Shown piece after piece: positions 18,944-27,187 of a stretch of 64,000 bases of DNA; the first letter of the stretch is position 1; each line of letters begins with the position of its first letter. The notes beneath the pieces are model-generated. The model was not told the DNA's origin and searched no databases. It saw only the letters and a program-made list of their open reading frames with translations. The stretch covers positions 1-64,000 of the forward strand of contig USDN01000009.1 in the NCBI GenBank assembly GCA_900553515.1, given 5' to 3'. The stretch is from an uncultured Blautia sp. (lineage in GTDB: Bacteria; Bacillota; Clostridia; Lachnospirales; Lachnospiraceae). The position numbers and the translations under genes are program-made.

Positions 18944-19615
18944 TCAAGATTTTTGCTCTGTCAGCTTAAAGCCGATACCCCAGACAGTTTCGACATAGTC
19001 TGCACCGCTGACTTCCTGCATTTTTCTGCGAAGATTGCTGATGTGCTGTTTCAAAGAACGCTCGGTGCAGTCGGGAGTGTCCAGGCTGATTCTGTCAAGC
19101 AGAACACTCTTGGCAATAACCTGTTTCGGATTCTCCATCAGAAGTTTCAAAATAGCATATTCCGTTCTTGTCAGCTTCACTGGCTGATCTTGTACAGTCA
19201 AAGAAAGGACTTCCGTATCCAAAACCAAATCTCCCACGGAGAGGAATTTACTGTCACCATGCCGCTCTGCCTTACGAAGCTGAACCGTGATGCGGGCAAG
19301 AAGTTCCTTTGTATCAAAAGGTTTGGTCATGTAATCCGCAGCACCGCCTAACAGAAGATTTACCTTATCCTGCACATCCACCTTTGCGCTGAGAACAATG
19401 ACCGGAATGTTCTTAATGTGCGGCAAAACTTCTTCTCCGGAGAATCCCGGCAGCATCAGATCCAGCAGCACCAGGTCAGGCTTGTTTTGTGAAAGAAGAT
19501 ATAAAGCTTCTGTACCTGAGTATGCACGAAGAACAGCATAGCCCTCCTGTGTCAGTACCTCCTTCAGCATGTCTCCAATATGAATATCATCATCTATGAT
19601 TGCAATCGTTTTCAT
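18944..19615 (-). CDS. OmpR-family response regulator
   Basis: This 223-residue regulator has a receiver domain (IDDDIHIGDML at the start, phosphoacceptor Asp in DLVLLDLMLPG at about 52, VLSAKVDVQDK with the conserved Lys) and a C-terminal winged helix (LTRTEYAILKLLMENP, YVETVWGIGFKL). It is the first gene of the RR-ATPase-permease-HK operon. Two 17-bp direct repeats immediately upstream are candidate binding sites for it or for the divergent XRE protein. Confidence 0.95.
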   Translation of the reverse strand: MKTIAIIDDDIHIGDMLKEVLTQEGYAVLRAYSGTEALYLLSQNKPDLVLLDLMLPGFSGEEVLPHIKNIPVIVLSAKVDVQDKVNLLLGGAADYMTKPFDTKELLARITVQLRKAERHGDSKFLSVGDLVLDTEVLSLTVQDQPVKLTRTEYAILKLLMENPKQVIAKSVLLDRISLDTPDCTERSLKQHISNLRRKMQEVSGADYVETVWGIGFKLTEQKS

Positions 19616-19641
19616 TTTTGTCCCTCACAAGCAAAAATTAT

Positions 19642-19683
19642 ATAGTCCATTTTGTTCCAAAACCGAATAGTCCATTCCGTTCC
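19642..19683. promoter_or_regulatory. Pair of 17-bp direct repeats between divergent regulators
   Basis: ATAGTCCATTTTGTTCC (19642-19658) and ATAGTCCATTCCGTTCC (19667-19683) differ at two bases and are offset by 25 bp. On the minus strand the first copy runs into a TATAAT-like -10 for the response-regulator operon. They are candidate operator half-sites. Confidence 0.65.
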
Positions 19684-19715
19684 GACCTATACTTTCTGAA
19701 AAAGGAGGTACAGGC

Positions 19716-19928
19716 ATGAAATTTCAGCGGATTCAGGATCTTCGCGTAGACTCTGACCTGTCACAGAGACAGATCGGAGAAATACTCCATATCAGTCAGC
19801 GCACCTACTCCCACTACGAAACAGGCTCCCGGGATATTCCTGTAGAAATGCTTATCCGAATTGCAGATTACTATAATATCAGTCTTGACTATCTGGTTGG
19901 ACGCAGCGACCGGAAAGAAAAGGTCTGA
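19716..19928 (+). CDS. Small XRE-family regulator
   Basis: This 70-residue protein is essentially a single helix-turn-helix domain (QRQIGEILHISQRTYSHYET, then VEMLIRIADYYNISLDYLVG) ending in the SinR/HigA-like YLVGRSDRKE tail. The start has AAAGGAGGT at ideal spacing. It is divergent from the two-component/ABC operon and shares the repeat-bearing promoter region, so it may regulate that operon or itself. No toxin partner is adjacent. Confidence 0.88.
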   Translation: MKFQRIQDLRVDSDLSQRQIGEILHISQRTYSHYETGSRDIPVEMLIRIADYYNISLDYLVGRSDRKEKV

Positions 19929-19942
19929 ATAAAAAGGATATG

Positions 19943-20314
19943 TTATCTGGCTGGAACGATTTCCAGCCAGTATCCGTCCGGATCGCTGATAAAATAAATG
20001 CCCATTCCCGGATTTTCATAGCAGATGCATCCCATGTCCTGATGTTTTTTGTGGGAGGCTTCCATGTCATCTGTGGTAAATGCCAGATGGATCTCATTAT
20101 CTCCCAGATTATAGTGATCTTTTTCCCAGTCCCTGAGCCAGGTAAGCTCCAGCTGGAAGTCTGTTTCTCCATCTCCCAGATAGCAGAGGATAAAGCTTCC
20201 GTCCTCTGCCTCCTTACGTCTTACCTCCTTCAGACCCAGCGCTTCCTCATAAAATCTTAAAGATTTTTCCAGATCGATCACATTGTAATTGTAGTGTGCA
20301 AATTTAAAGCTCAT
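19943..20314 (-). CDS. gloA: Glyoxalase I/VOC-family protein
   Basis: This 123-residue VOC protein has the two beta-alpha-beta-beta-beta repeats of glyoxalase I. Candidate metal ligands are His7 (FAHYNYNV), Glu in FQLELTW, His in NEIHLAFTTDD and Glu in YWLEIVP. It would isomerise the methylglyoxal-thiol hemithioacetal; the natural thiol in this organism is uncertain. It lies 1 base downstream of the ogg gene, so both are likely on one transcript. Confidence 0.82.
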   Translation of the reverse strand: MSFKFAHYNYNVIDLEKSLRFYEEALGLKEVRRKEAEDGSFILCYLGDGETDFQLELTWLRDWEKDHYNLGDNEIHLAFTTDDMEASHKKHQDMGCICYENPGMGIYFISDPDGYWLEIVPAR

Positions 20315-20315
20315 A

Positions 20316-21134
20316 TTATTTTCTCCCTTCGGTTAATTCATAATAAAAAATATACTGCTGCATGATTCCTCTCATGCCGTGATATCTCCTGTTCGGAAAT
20401 CCTCTTTTATAATAAAGATCCAACACCTGACGAATATGGGTGTCCACAGGAAAGGCATCCATATGATGCAGGGCAAACAGACAGATACAGTCCGCAACCT
20501 TTTCTCCCACACCGCTGAGCTTCATAAGCTCTTTTTTTGCCCGGCTGTAATATTTCATCTGAAAGATTTTTTCCAGAGAAACCTCTCCTTCTGCAATGCT
20601 TCGTGCCGTTTCCACAAGATATCTGGCCCGGTAGCCCATTCCCAATTCCCGCAGTTCCTCCTCTGTTGCCAGCGCCAGCGCTTCCGGTCCGGGGAAGCTG
20701 TAATACTCCACTCCCTCCCGGGAAATCTTTTTATCTCCATAACGTGCACAGAGTCTCTCAATACATCCCCGGATCCTGGTAATGTGATTCTGCTGGGAGA
20801 TCAGAAACGTAATGATCATTTCCCATAAGTCCTGTCTGAGGATCCGAATCCCGCTTCCTTTTTCTGCTGCCGCACTGAGATACCGGTCTCTGGGATTTAC
20901 TTTTTTTATGTATGCACTGTAATCGGTATCCAGGTCAAAATAAGGAACCCAGAAACAGATCAATTCTACATCACTGCAGTGGAAATCCACAATGGTGCCT
21001 TTCTGTGTGATTTCCAGATACTGGTCTCCCGCTATAAGAGAATAAGAGTGCTCTCCGATCTTTTTCATGCGGAAGCACTGTCCGGAGTCACAGATCTGCT
21101 CCAGACTGAAATTATCAAGTTCCATTGTTACCAT
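20316..21134 (-). CDS. ogg: 8-oxoguanine DNA glycosylase/AP lyase
   Basis: This protein of about 272 residues has an OGG-N-like beta domain (residues 1-110) followed by the HhH-GPD fold. The hairpin-helix-hairpin is MKLSGVGEKVADCICLFAL with the Schiff-base Lys in GEKVADC, and the catalytic Asp lies in PVDTHI. It removes 8-oxoguanine paired with C and cleaves the abasic site. The N-terminal helix-turn segment LISQQNHITRIRG is characteristic. The ATG at 21134 is preferred to a GTG three codons upstream; the ribosome binding site is weak for either. Confidence 0.9.
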   Translation of the reverse strand: MVTMELDNFSLEQICDSGQCFRMKKIGEHSYSLIAGDQYLEITQKGTIVDFHCSDVELICFWVPYFDLDTDYSAYIKKVNPRDRYLSAAAEKGSGIRILRQDLWEMIITFLISQQNHITRIRGCIERLCARYGDKKISREGVEYYSFPGPEALALATEEELRELGMGYRARYLVETARSIAEGEVSLEKIFQMKYYSRAKKELMKLSGVGEKVADCICLFALHHMDAFPVDTHIRQVLDLYYKRGFPNRRYHGMRGIMQQYIFYYELTEGRK

Positions 21135-21163
21135 ATATATCACTCTGTACTTTCTGATTTATT

Positions 21164-21343
21164 TTACATCTGATGACGTACTACTTTATATTCATCTCCT
21201 GAACGATAATAGGGACATTCCTTTACATTACTGGTTAAAAAACGATAATATTCATCTTCATCCAGATTTACATCACAATAATAAGTTTCTGTTTCTTCAT
21301 CATACACATAGTTGGCACAATAATCGCAGCTTGCCGCACTCAC
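21164..21343 (-). CDS. Small cysteine-rich protein (DUF6472-like)
   Basis: This protein of about 59 residues contains SCDYCANYVYDEETETYYC and a later CPYY, giving four cysteines arranged like a small metal-binding knuckle. The GTG at 21343 is placed 8 bases after AGGAGG; a GTG three codons upstream would overlap the Shine-Dalgarno itself. It is conserved in Lachnospiraceae to my recollection, with no known function. It is acidic and soluble. Confidence 0.68.
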   Translation of the reverse strand: MSAASCDYCANYVYDEETETYYCDVNLDEDEYYRFLTSNVKECPYYRSGDEYKVVRHQM

Positions 21344-21451
21344 ACATTTCACCTCCTTGATTTAAAATATCATTCTTTTTCTTTCTGTATGCATCTTATC
21401 ACAGATGAATGTAAATAGTAAATTAAGGAATCAAATTTTTTTAAAACCTTA

Positions 21452-21480
21452 TTGCCTAATTCCTACTGATATGATATGCT
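21452..21480 (+). promoter_or_regulatory. Promoter of the rnf cluster
   Basis: TTGCCT (21452-21457) and TATGCT (21475-21480) are 17 bp apart, followed by a leader of about 55 nt and AAAGGAG before rnfC. Confidence 0.65.
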
Positions 21481-21542
21481 GTGTAAGTTGTTAACCTTTT
21501 AACGAATCAAGAAATATTTTTAAAAGCAAAGGAGACCAGGAT

Positions 21543-22925
21543 ATGCAGAAACTGCAAAAATCTGTATTCCCCGGCGGCGTACATCCCACCGACGGATTTG
21601 ACAAGGCTCTCTCCATGAACTGCGCGGTAACGCCTTACTATCCCGAAACGGTTACTATTCTTTCGGAGCAGTCTTTTGGAGGAAAATGCAGCTTCCTTGT
21701 AAAGCCCGGCGAGCATGTAACAGAAGGCCAGCTTATCGGTAAGCCTGAAGCCTTTATGGCCGCTCCCCTCCACGCCAGCGTAAGCGGTAAAGTCCTTGCT
21801 GTAAAAGAGATCACAGAACAGGGCCGCAGACTTATGGCGTGTATCCTGCAAAGAGAGGAATCTCCGGTTTCAGAAGCAGAAGCTTCCTATAAAAAAGGAA
21901 CTGCTGATATCAGCCTTATTTCCAGAGAAGAAATCCTTACTGGAATTCGCGATGGCGGTCTGACCGGAATGGGCGGTGCAGGATTCCCCACCCATAAAAA
22001 ATATGAAACTGACAAAAAGATCACAGATCTTCTCATCAACGGCGCAGAATGTGAACCTTTCCTTACCTGCGACTACCGTCTCATGCTGGAAGAAGGCTAT
22101 GCCCTCCTCAATGGAGTACGGCTTCTTCTGAAAGGCAGCGGCGCCGAAAAAGCCTATATCTGTATGGAGGACAATAAGCCTCTGGCAGCAGAGAATCTCC
22201 AGAAGATCCTCACAGAAATGTCTGCCTCCGGCCTTATGGCAGAAGAAGAAAAGCTGGAGATCCGTGTACTTCCCACCAAATATCCTCAGGGAGGTGAGCG
22301 TCAGCTGATCCAGGGTGTCCTTGGACGTGAAGTTCCCATGGGCGGGCTTCCTGCAGATGTGGGTGTGATCGTTTCCAACGTAGGAACCGCAAAAGCCGCA
22401 GCAGACATGATCCTTGGAAATGCGCCTCTGACAAAGAGGATTGTCACCGTTACCGGATCCGTAAAAAATCCGGGAAATTATCTGGTTCCTGTAGGAACCT
22501 CGGCGAAAGAGCTGATCCAGCTCTGCGGTGGAGTAACCACAGCCCAAAACCGTATCATTGCAGGCGGTCCTATGACCGGTCCCTGTGTGGCACATAACTG
22601 GAACGGTGAAACCGAACTTTTCCATGTAACAAAAAACACCTCCGGAATCCTTGTGCTTCCGGAACCCGGCTATGAAGAACAGCCCTGTATCCGCTGCTCC
22701 GGCTGCGAAAGCGTATGCCCGGCAGGACTGGTTCCCTACAAGATTGAATTTGCACTTCTTGACGAGGACTACGATCTCTGCGAAAAGCTTTATGCAAGCG
22801 AATGCATCGCCTGCGGCTGCTGTTCTTATATCTGTCCTGCCAGACGTGAGCTTTCTGTACGGACCAGAGAAGCCAGAGACATTGTAAAACAGAGAATGAG
22901 GGAAAGGGCGGTAAAAAAATCATGA
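21543..22925 (+). CDS. rnfC: Electron transport complex subunit RnfC
   Basis: This 460-residue peripheral subunit carries the NADH/FMN-binding segment (GGLTGMGGAGFPTHKKY near 137) and two C-terminal [4Fe-4S] motifs (CIRCSGCESVCPAG and CIACGCCSYICPA). It passes electrons between NAD(H) and the membrane subunits. It is complete and similar in length to other Firmicute RnfC. Its stop overlaps the rnfD start by 4 bases. It heads a four-gene cluster that lacks rnfB. Confidence 0.95.
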   Translation: MQKLQKSVFPGGVHPTDGFDKALSMNCAVTPYYPETVTILSEQSFGGKCSFLVKPGEHVTEGQLIGKPEAFMAAPLHASVSGKVLAVKEITEQGRRLMACILQREESPVSEAEASYKKGTADISLISREEILTGIRDGGLTGMGGAGFPTHKKYETDKKITDLLINGAECEPFLTCDYRLMLEEGYALLNGVRLLLKGSGAEKAYICMEDNKPLAAENLQKILTEMSASGLMAEEEKLEIRVLPTKYPQGGERQLIQGVLGREVPMGGLPADVGVIVSNVGTAKAAADMILGNAPLTKRIVTVTGSVKNPGNYLVPVGTSAKELIQLCGGVTTAQNRIIAGGPMTGPCVAHNWNGETELFHVTKNTSGILVLPEPGYEEQPCIRCSGCESVCPAGLVPYKIEFALLDEDYDLCEKLYASECIACGCCSYICPARRELSVRTREARDIVKQRMRERAVKKS

Positions 22926-23872
22926 ATCAGACAAAAACCTTCAGCGGCCCCCATATCCGCACAGCCAACACAACAAGGAACATCATGCTCCATGTTGCTG
23001 TTTCTCTGATGCCGGCCCTCTTAGGCTCCATTTACTTTTTCGGGATCCGTTCACTGTACATCACCGGACTTTCCGTAACTGTCTGCGTTCTGACAGAGTA
23101 TATCTGGCAGAAACTGGCAAAAAAACCGGTCACTGCAGGAGATTTCAGTGCTGTAGTCACAGGTATCCTTCTTGCCTTTAACATGCCTGTCACCGCACCT
23201 TTATGGGTGATCGTTGCAGCTGATATTTTCAGTATTCTTGTAGTTAAGCAGATGTTTGGCGGTATCGGATGCAACTTTGCCAATCCGGCACTGATGGGCC
23301 GCCTTCTGACCATGGTGGTATGGCCGGGAACCGTTATGCAGTACGTCGCTCCCAGAACACTGACAGTCTCCGGTTTTGATGCAGTTTCCTCAGCCACAGT
23401 GCTGGGCGCTGTAAAAAACGGCGGAGAAGCAGGCTACAGCTATCTGCAGATGTTCCTTGGGGAAACCCCCGGCGCACTTGGTGAGACCAGCAAACTCCTT
23501 CTTCTGGCAGGATTTGCCTATATGTGCTTTATGGGAATTGTAAATGCAGAGGCGGCACTTACCTATATCGGTACAGTGGTTCTTCTGACCTTTGTGTTCG
23601 GACCTTCCGGACTCTTTACAGGAGACATCCTTCTGAACCTTTTTGGCGGCGGTCTGATCCTTGGGGCATGCTATATGCTTACAGACTACGCCTTTGCCTC
23701 AAGAAGAGGCCGTCTGCTTTATGCAGTCACCGCCGGAGTCATTACTGCGGCCATCCGTATCTTCAGTTTTTATCCGGAGGGAATCTGCTTCGGTATCCTG
23801 ACAGCCAACTGCCTTGCCGGCGCTCTGTCTATGCTCCATAAAAAACATGTATACGGCGTAAAAAAAGCTTAA
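22922..23872 (+). CDS. rnfD: Electron transport complex subunit RnfD
   Basis: This 316-residue integral membrane subunit has about eight to nine helices (YITGLSVTVCVLTEYIW, VTGILLAFNMPV, SYLQMFLGETPGALGETS). The ApbE flavinylation motif DAVSSATVLGA is present, with T159 as the probable covalent FMN site. GCNFANPALMGR is characteristic of the RnfD/NqrB family. It is a core ion-translocating subunit and is translationally coupled to rnfC. Confidence 0.94.
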   Translation: MNQTKTFSGPHIRTANTTRNIMLHVAVSLMPALLGSIYFFGIRSLYITGLSVTVCVLTEYIWQKLAKKPVTAGDFSAVVTGILLAFNMPVTAPLWVIVAADIFSILVVKQMFGGIGCNFANPALMGRLLTMVVWPGTVMQYVAPRTLTVSGFDAVSSATVLGAVKNGGEAGYSYLQMFLGETPGALGETSKLLLLAGFAYMCFMGIVNAEAALTYIGTVVLLTFVFGPSGLFTGDILLNLFGGGLILGACYMLTDYAFASRRGRLLYAVTAGVITAAIRIFSFYPEGICFGILTANCLAGALSMLHKKHVYGVKKA

Positions 23873-23887
23873 TTTGGAGGAATATTC

Positions 23888-24892
23888 ATGAAAAATAAAG
23901 AAGTAAAAGGAATTCTGGCTCTTGTTGTCGTGACCGCGCTTTCTTTTGGCGTGATCATTGGTTCAAGATCCCTGGCCATCAGCGCAGGCGGCGATTCTGC
24001 TGCTCAGAGTACAGAAGCTCTAGAGGAGCTTGATGTAAGCGGCGCAGAAAATATTGAAAAAGCATCCAAAACCGCTGACGGCTATCTGGTAACGGTCCGC
24101 ACCAAGGGCTATGTGGGAGATATCGTAATGGATGTGGCTTTTGACGAGTCTGCATCTAAAATCACCGGCGTTCAGGTCGTTGAACAGTCTGAGACAGACG
24201 GTCTTGGCTCAAAAATCGCGGAAGCTGAATTCCTGGATCAGTTCAAAGGCGTTGAAGCGCCTGTTTATCTTCCGGGCATGGATATTTCCGCAGGAACTGA
24301 CAGTGCGGAAGAAGAGGCAGCTCCGGAAGAATCTGAAGATCTCAGCGTCCTTGAGGGAGCTTCCCTTGCAGACGGTACCTATGAGGCAAAAACAGAAGCC
24401 CCGGATTCCAATGGTTTCACTGACGTAGTCACTCTTACTGTAAAAGACGGCGCTATTACAGAAGCAAGCTGGGATGCGGTAACTGAAGACGGCAGCAAAA
24501 AAAGTATCATGTCTGAAAATGGTGAGTACACTATGACAGAAGACGGACTTACCTGGAAGGAACAGGCAGAAGCTCTTGCCGCAGCTCTGATTGATAACCA
24601 GTCTCTTTCCTTCCTGAATACAGACGCAGAAGGCAAAACTGACGCTGTTTCCGGCGTAAGCATTTCCGTAAACGGCTTTATCGATCTGGCAACCAAATGT
24701 CTGGAAGAGGCTTCCGGCATTCAGGCTTCCCAGCCGGAAACAGAAGAAGCTCCGGAAGAAGAAGCTGCTTCTGAGGAAACTGCAGATATGGCCGGAACTG
24801 AAATCGACGCTGTCTCCGGCGCTACCATGTCCTCTACTGCAGCAGTGACCGGCATTAATGAAGCATATGATTTCTTACAGACAGTGAAATAA
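23888..24892 (+). CDS. rnfG: RnfG-type subunit with inserted second FMN-binding-like domain
   Basis: This 334-residue protein has an N-terminal membrane anchor (GILALVVVTALSFGVIIG) and an RnfG-type domain (YLVTVRTKGYVGDIVMDVAF, SETDGLGSKIAE). Its canonical C-terminal flavinylation motif VSGATMSST (T313) is reached only after about 150 extra residues. The extra part contains an acidic linker (EEEAAPEESEDLS) and a second domain of FMN-binding type (DGTYEAKTEAPDS, VTLTVKDGAITEASWDAV) with its own degenerate motif AVSGVSISVNGF. Normal RnfG is about 200 residues. One or two covalent FMN groups are therefore possible. It probably lies on the outer face and is a target of the ApbE encoded at 12.9-14 kb. 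Confidence 0.88.
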   Translation: MKNKEVKGILALVVVTALSFGVIIGSRSLAISAGGDSAAQSTEALEELDVSGAENIEKASKTADGYLVTVRTKGYVGDIVMDVAFDESASKITGVQVVEQSETDGLGSKIAEAEFLDQFKGVEAPVYLPGMDISAGTDSAEEEAAPEESEDLSVLEGASLADGTYEAKTEAPDSNGFTDVVTLTVKDGAITEASWDAVTEDGSKKSIMSENGEYTMTEDGLTWKEQAEALAAALIDNQSLSFLNTDAEGKTDAVSGVSISVNGFIDLATKCLEEASGIQASQPETEEAPEEEAASEETADMAGTEIDAVSGATMSSTAAVTGINEAYDFLQTVK

Positions 24893-24910
24893 GAAAACGG
24901 AGGTTTCAAT

Positions 24911-25678
24911 ATGAAGTTAAGATATCCGGCAGAAGCCTTTGCTCTGGGAATTGTTCTTTTTTCCGCAGGCATGAAGGAAGCCTTTGCAGCCGGGATCCTG
25001 GTGATCTTCACTTCTGTATTCGCAGAACTTTTGAAGAATCTTCTGGAAAAGGCAGTTCCCACATGGAGTCTGAAGCTCTGTGTCTACATTGCCTCCGGTT
25101 CTGTCTGCGCTTCCGCTTTTCTTGCAGGCTTTGCGGTTCTGGGAACTGTTCTTACTACAGAACTGTGGATCATGGTCTTTATCGTAGGACTTCTCTGCGG
25201 AAAACATGCACTTTCCGGAAATACAGACGGTGAATATGGCGAACTCCTTCTGGAATCCGCCTTTGTCTGGGGACTGTGGATCCTGTTTACTGTTTTCCGC
25301 GAATTTCTGGGCAGCGGAAGCATCTTCGGAAATACAGTCCTTACGGCATCCTTCCAGTCCAAAGCCTTCCTGAATACCACCTTTGCATTCATGGAAGCGG
25401 GACTTGTCCTTGCATCCGTAAACGGAATCCTGAAAAAAGACTGCAAAGAAATGAACAGCCTGTTTCCTGTAATTCCTGCTATGTTTCTCTTCCACCCCTT
25501 TACATTGGAAAGCTTTGCAGGACTCCCGGGAACCATATGGGTGATCGTTGTTCCCATCCTTTTGTTCCTTTCTGTAAAACAGACTTTAAAATTTGCCCGT
25601 ACCGGAAAGTTCTTCCGTGGGCTTCCTGTAGATATGCTGGCAGCAGGATTCATTTATATGATCCTGAGCATCTACTGA
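24911..25678 (+). CDS. Divergent RnfA/RnfE-type membrane subunit
   Basis: This 255-residue protein has six or more membrane helices. Similarity to Rnf-Nqr subunits is visible in TELWIMVFIVGLLCGKHAL (helix with C96), ASGSVCASA (C66) and FTVFREFLGSGSIFG, which is diagnostic of the RnfE side. Canonical complexes use an RnfA-RnfE pair of opposite topology whose cysteines hold a cluster at mid-membrane; here only one such gene is present. It ends in a terminator, so no further rnf gene follows. It could act as a homodimer or with a subunit encoded elsewhere. Confidence 0.75.
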   Translation: MKLRYPAEAFALGIVLFSAGMKEAFAAGILVIFTSVFAELLKNLLEKAVPTWSLKLCVYIASGSVCASAFLAGFAVLGTVLTTELWIMVFIVGLLCGKHALSGNTDGEYGELLLESAFVWGLWILFTVFREFLGSGSIFGNTVLTASFQSKAFLNTTFAFMEAGLVLASVNGILKKDCKEMNSLFPVIPAMFLFHPFTLESFAGLPGTIWVIVVPILLFLSVKQTLKFARTGKFFRGLPVDMLAAGFIYMILSIY

Positions 25679-25687
25679 TCTTTTCAG

Positions 25688-25717
25688 CGGCATGGCCTTT
25701 GGGCTGTGCCGTTTTTT
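25688..25717 (+). terminator. Terminator of the rnf cluster
   Basis: The hairpin CGGCATGGCC/GGGCTGTGCCG with a TTT loop is followed by TTTTTTATA. Confidence 0.88.
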
Positions 25718-25742
25718 ATACCATTTTTTATATAAATTTTAT

Positions 25743-25771
25743 TTGACAAAGTATATGCGCGATGCTATAAT
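25743..25771 (+). promoter_or_regulatory. Consensus sigma-A promoter of the FUSC gene
   Basis: TTGACA (25743-25748), exactly 17 bp, then TATAAT (25766-25771). This is a perfect consensus and predicts strong expression of the exporter. Confidence 0.88.
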
Positions 25772-25806
25772 TCCTCCCCGATATCTCAACCGAAAGGAGC
25801 GTTTCT

Positions 25807-26856
25807 ATGACATTTTATCAGGAGCTGCAGCTGAACCAGCAGGGTTCTAAAGCAATCATCAAAGCTTCTTCCACCCCTGGGGAAAAGCTGCGCCATATTT
25901 CCATTTATCTGTTCAAGATCCTCATCACCATGGTTTTCTGTATGGCTTTTGTTATGGGCTACAGCAAAATCTTCGGAGATGAAAACAGTATTGTAGGCGT
26001 TATTGTTCTTCTTTGTATCATGGTCTTCCGGTATGCTGATTTCGGAATGCAGATGCCGGGATCTCTGGCATCCCTTGCCATAATCTTCAGTATTCTTGCA
26101 TTTGGACCCAGACTGGCAAACGCTGCCGGACTTTTTGGAGAGCTGGTCATCAACGCAATCTGCATCTTTGCCCTTCTGCTTCTGGGCTGCCACAATGTCA
26201 TGATGGCAAATCATTCCACCCTTGTCCTTGGCTATCTTCTGCTTTACGGCTATGATACCACCGGAAAAACCTATCTGATGAGACTGGCTGCCATAGGAGC
26301 AGGAGCTGTTCTGACTGCTCTTGTCTTTTACAGAAATCACCGAAAGCTGAGCTACAAAAGAAAACTCCGCGATGTTATAAAAGAATTCCGGCTGACTTCC
26401 CTTCGGACACGCTGGCAGCTGACCGTAACCTTTGGCGTTTCCACTGCAGTCTTTCTCGGAGGACTTTTTCATATTCCAAGAACTATGTGGATCGGAATTG
26501 CCGCCATGTCCGTGCTTCTTCCTTTCCGCACAGATATGAAAGAAAGAGTCAGAGGACGTATTCCCGGAAACATTATCGGCGCTGTTGTCTTCCTTGGCAT
26601 TTGTGTATTCCTTCCCGCCTCTGTCTTTCCTTATATCGGTGTTATCGGAGGCATCGGCGTAGGTCTTTCCGCCACCTATCAGTGGCAGGCTGTATTTAAT
26701 TCTCTGGGCGCTATGGCAATCGCCACCAGTATTCTGGGGCTTCCCGGAGCTATCCTTTTCCGCATCGCCAATAATCTTCTGGGTTCTGTCTACGGACAGG
26801 CTTTTGAAAAAATATCCAGCCGGTTCCTTGACCGGATCACTCCTGCTCAGACCTGA
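25807..26856 (+). CDS. FUSC-family membrane transporter
   Basis: This 349-residue protein has two blocks of membrane helices (residues 35-160 and 200-320) separated by a basic cytoplasmic stretch (RNHRKLSYKRKLRDVIKEF). It has the FUSC/aromatic-acid-exporter motif HIPRTMWIGIAAMSVLLPF followed by RGRIPGNIIGAVVF. Such proteins export aromatic acids or similar compounds. It is monocistronic between a consensus promoter and a terminator. The substrate is unknown. Confidence 0.85.
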   Translation: MTFYQELQLNQQGSKAIIKASSTPGEKLRHISIYLFKILITMVFCMAFVMGYSKIFGDENSIVGVIVLLCIMVFRYADFGMQMPGSLASLAIIFSILAFGPRLANAAGLFGELVINAICIFALLLLGCHNVMMANHSTLVLGYLLLYGYDTTGKTYLMRLAAIGAGAVLTALVFYRNHRKLSYKRKLRDVIKEFRLTSLRTRWQLTVTFGVSTAVFLGGLFHIPRTMWIGIAAMSVLLPFRTDMKERVRGRIPGNIIGAVVFLGICVFLPASVFPYIGVIGGIGVGLSATYQWQAVFNSLGAMAIATSILGLPGAILFRIANNLLGSVYGQAFEKISSRFLDRITPAQT

Positions 26857-26876
26857 TCTTCTTTTTCCGGCATGAT

Positions 26877-26929
26877 AAAAAGCCACAGCTTCTGACATTT
26901 CTTCAATGTCGGAAACCATGGCTTTTTTC
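26877..26929 (+). terminator. Terminator of the FUSC gene
   Basis: Outer stem AAAAAGCCA/TGGCTTTTTT with inner stem TTCTGACATT/AATGTCGGAA. The T-rich 3' side supports rightward use; AAAAA on the 5' side makes it potentially bidirectional. Confidence 0.82.
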
Positions 26930-26969
26930 TTATTCAGAATATCTGTATCCTACAAAAAAACAGGCTTTT

Positions 26970-27155
26970 TCAGGCGTTCTCCTCCAGAATGTCTCTTACC
27001 AGACAGCGGATAAAATCTCTGCATTTTCCGCATCCTGTTCCAAACCCGGTCGCCTTCTGCACTTCATCAAAATCCTTCGCACCTGCCTTAATGGCATCTT
27101 CAATCATCCCATAGGTAATATTCTTACAATGGCATGCTTCTTTTTTTCGGTTCAT
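26970..27155 (-). CDS. BFD-like [2Fe-2S]-binding protein
   Basis: This 61-residue protein has the ligand pattern CHC (residues 8-10) and CGKC (42-45) in the helix-turn arrangement of bacterioferritin-associated ferredoxin and NirB/NasB cluster domains (GTGCGKCRDFI). It probably binds a [2Fe-2S] cluster and shuttles electrons. No bacterioferritin gene is nearby, so a partner is not indicated. Confidence 0.85.
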   Translation of the reverse strand: MNRKKEACHCKNITYGMIEDAIKAGAKDFDEVQKATGFGTGCGKCRDFIRCLVRDILEENA

Positions 27156-27187
27156 AAATCACCCTCTCTTTCTGCTTCATTCTATTT

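Noticed and set aside
19949..19973. Hairpin CTGGCTGGAA/TTCCAGCCAG near the XRE and gloA stops.
   Set aside because: It lies within the gloA coding end and has no T-run, so I do not call it a terminator.
25786..26919. A 377-codon minus-strand frame opposite the FUSC transporter gene.
   Set aside because: The low-complexity product (Ser, Lys, Gly, Asp) is a shadow of hydrophobic codons on the other strand.
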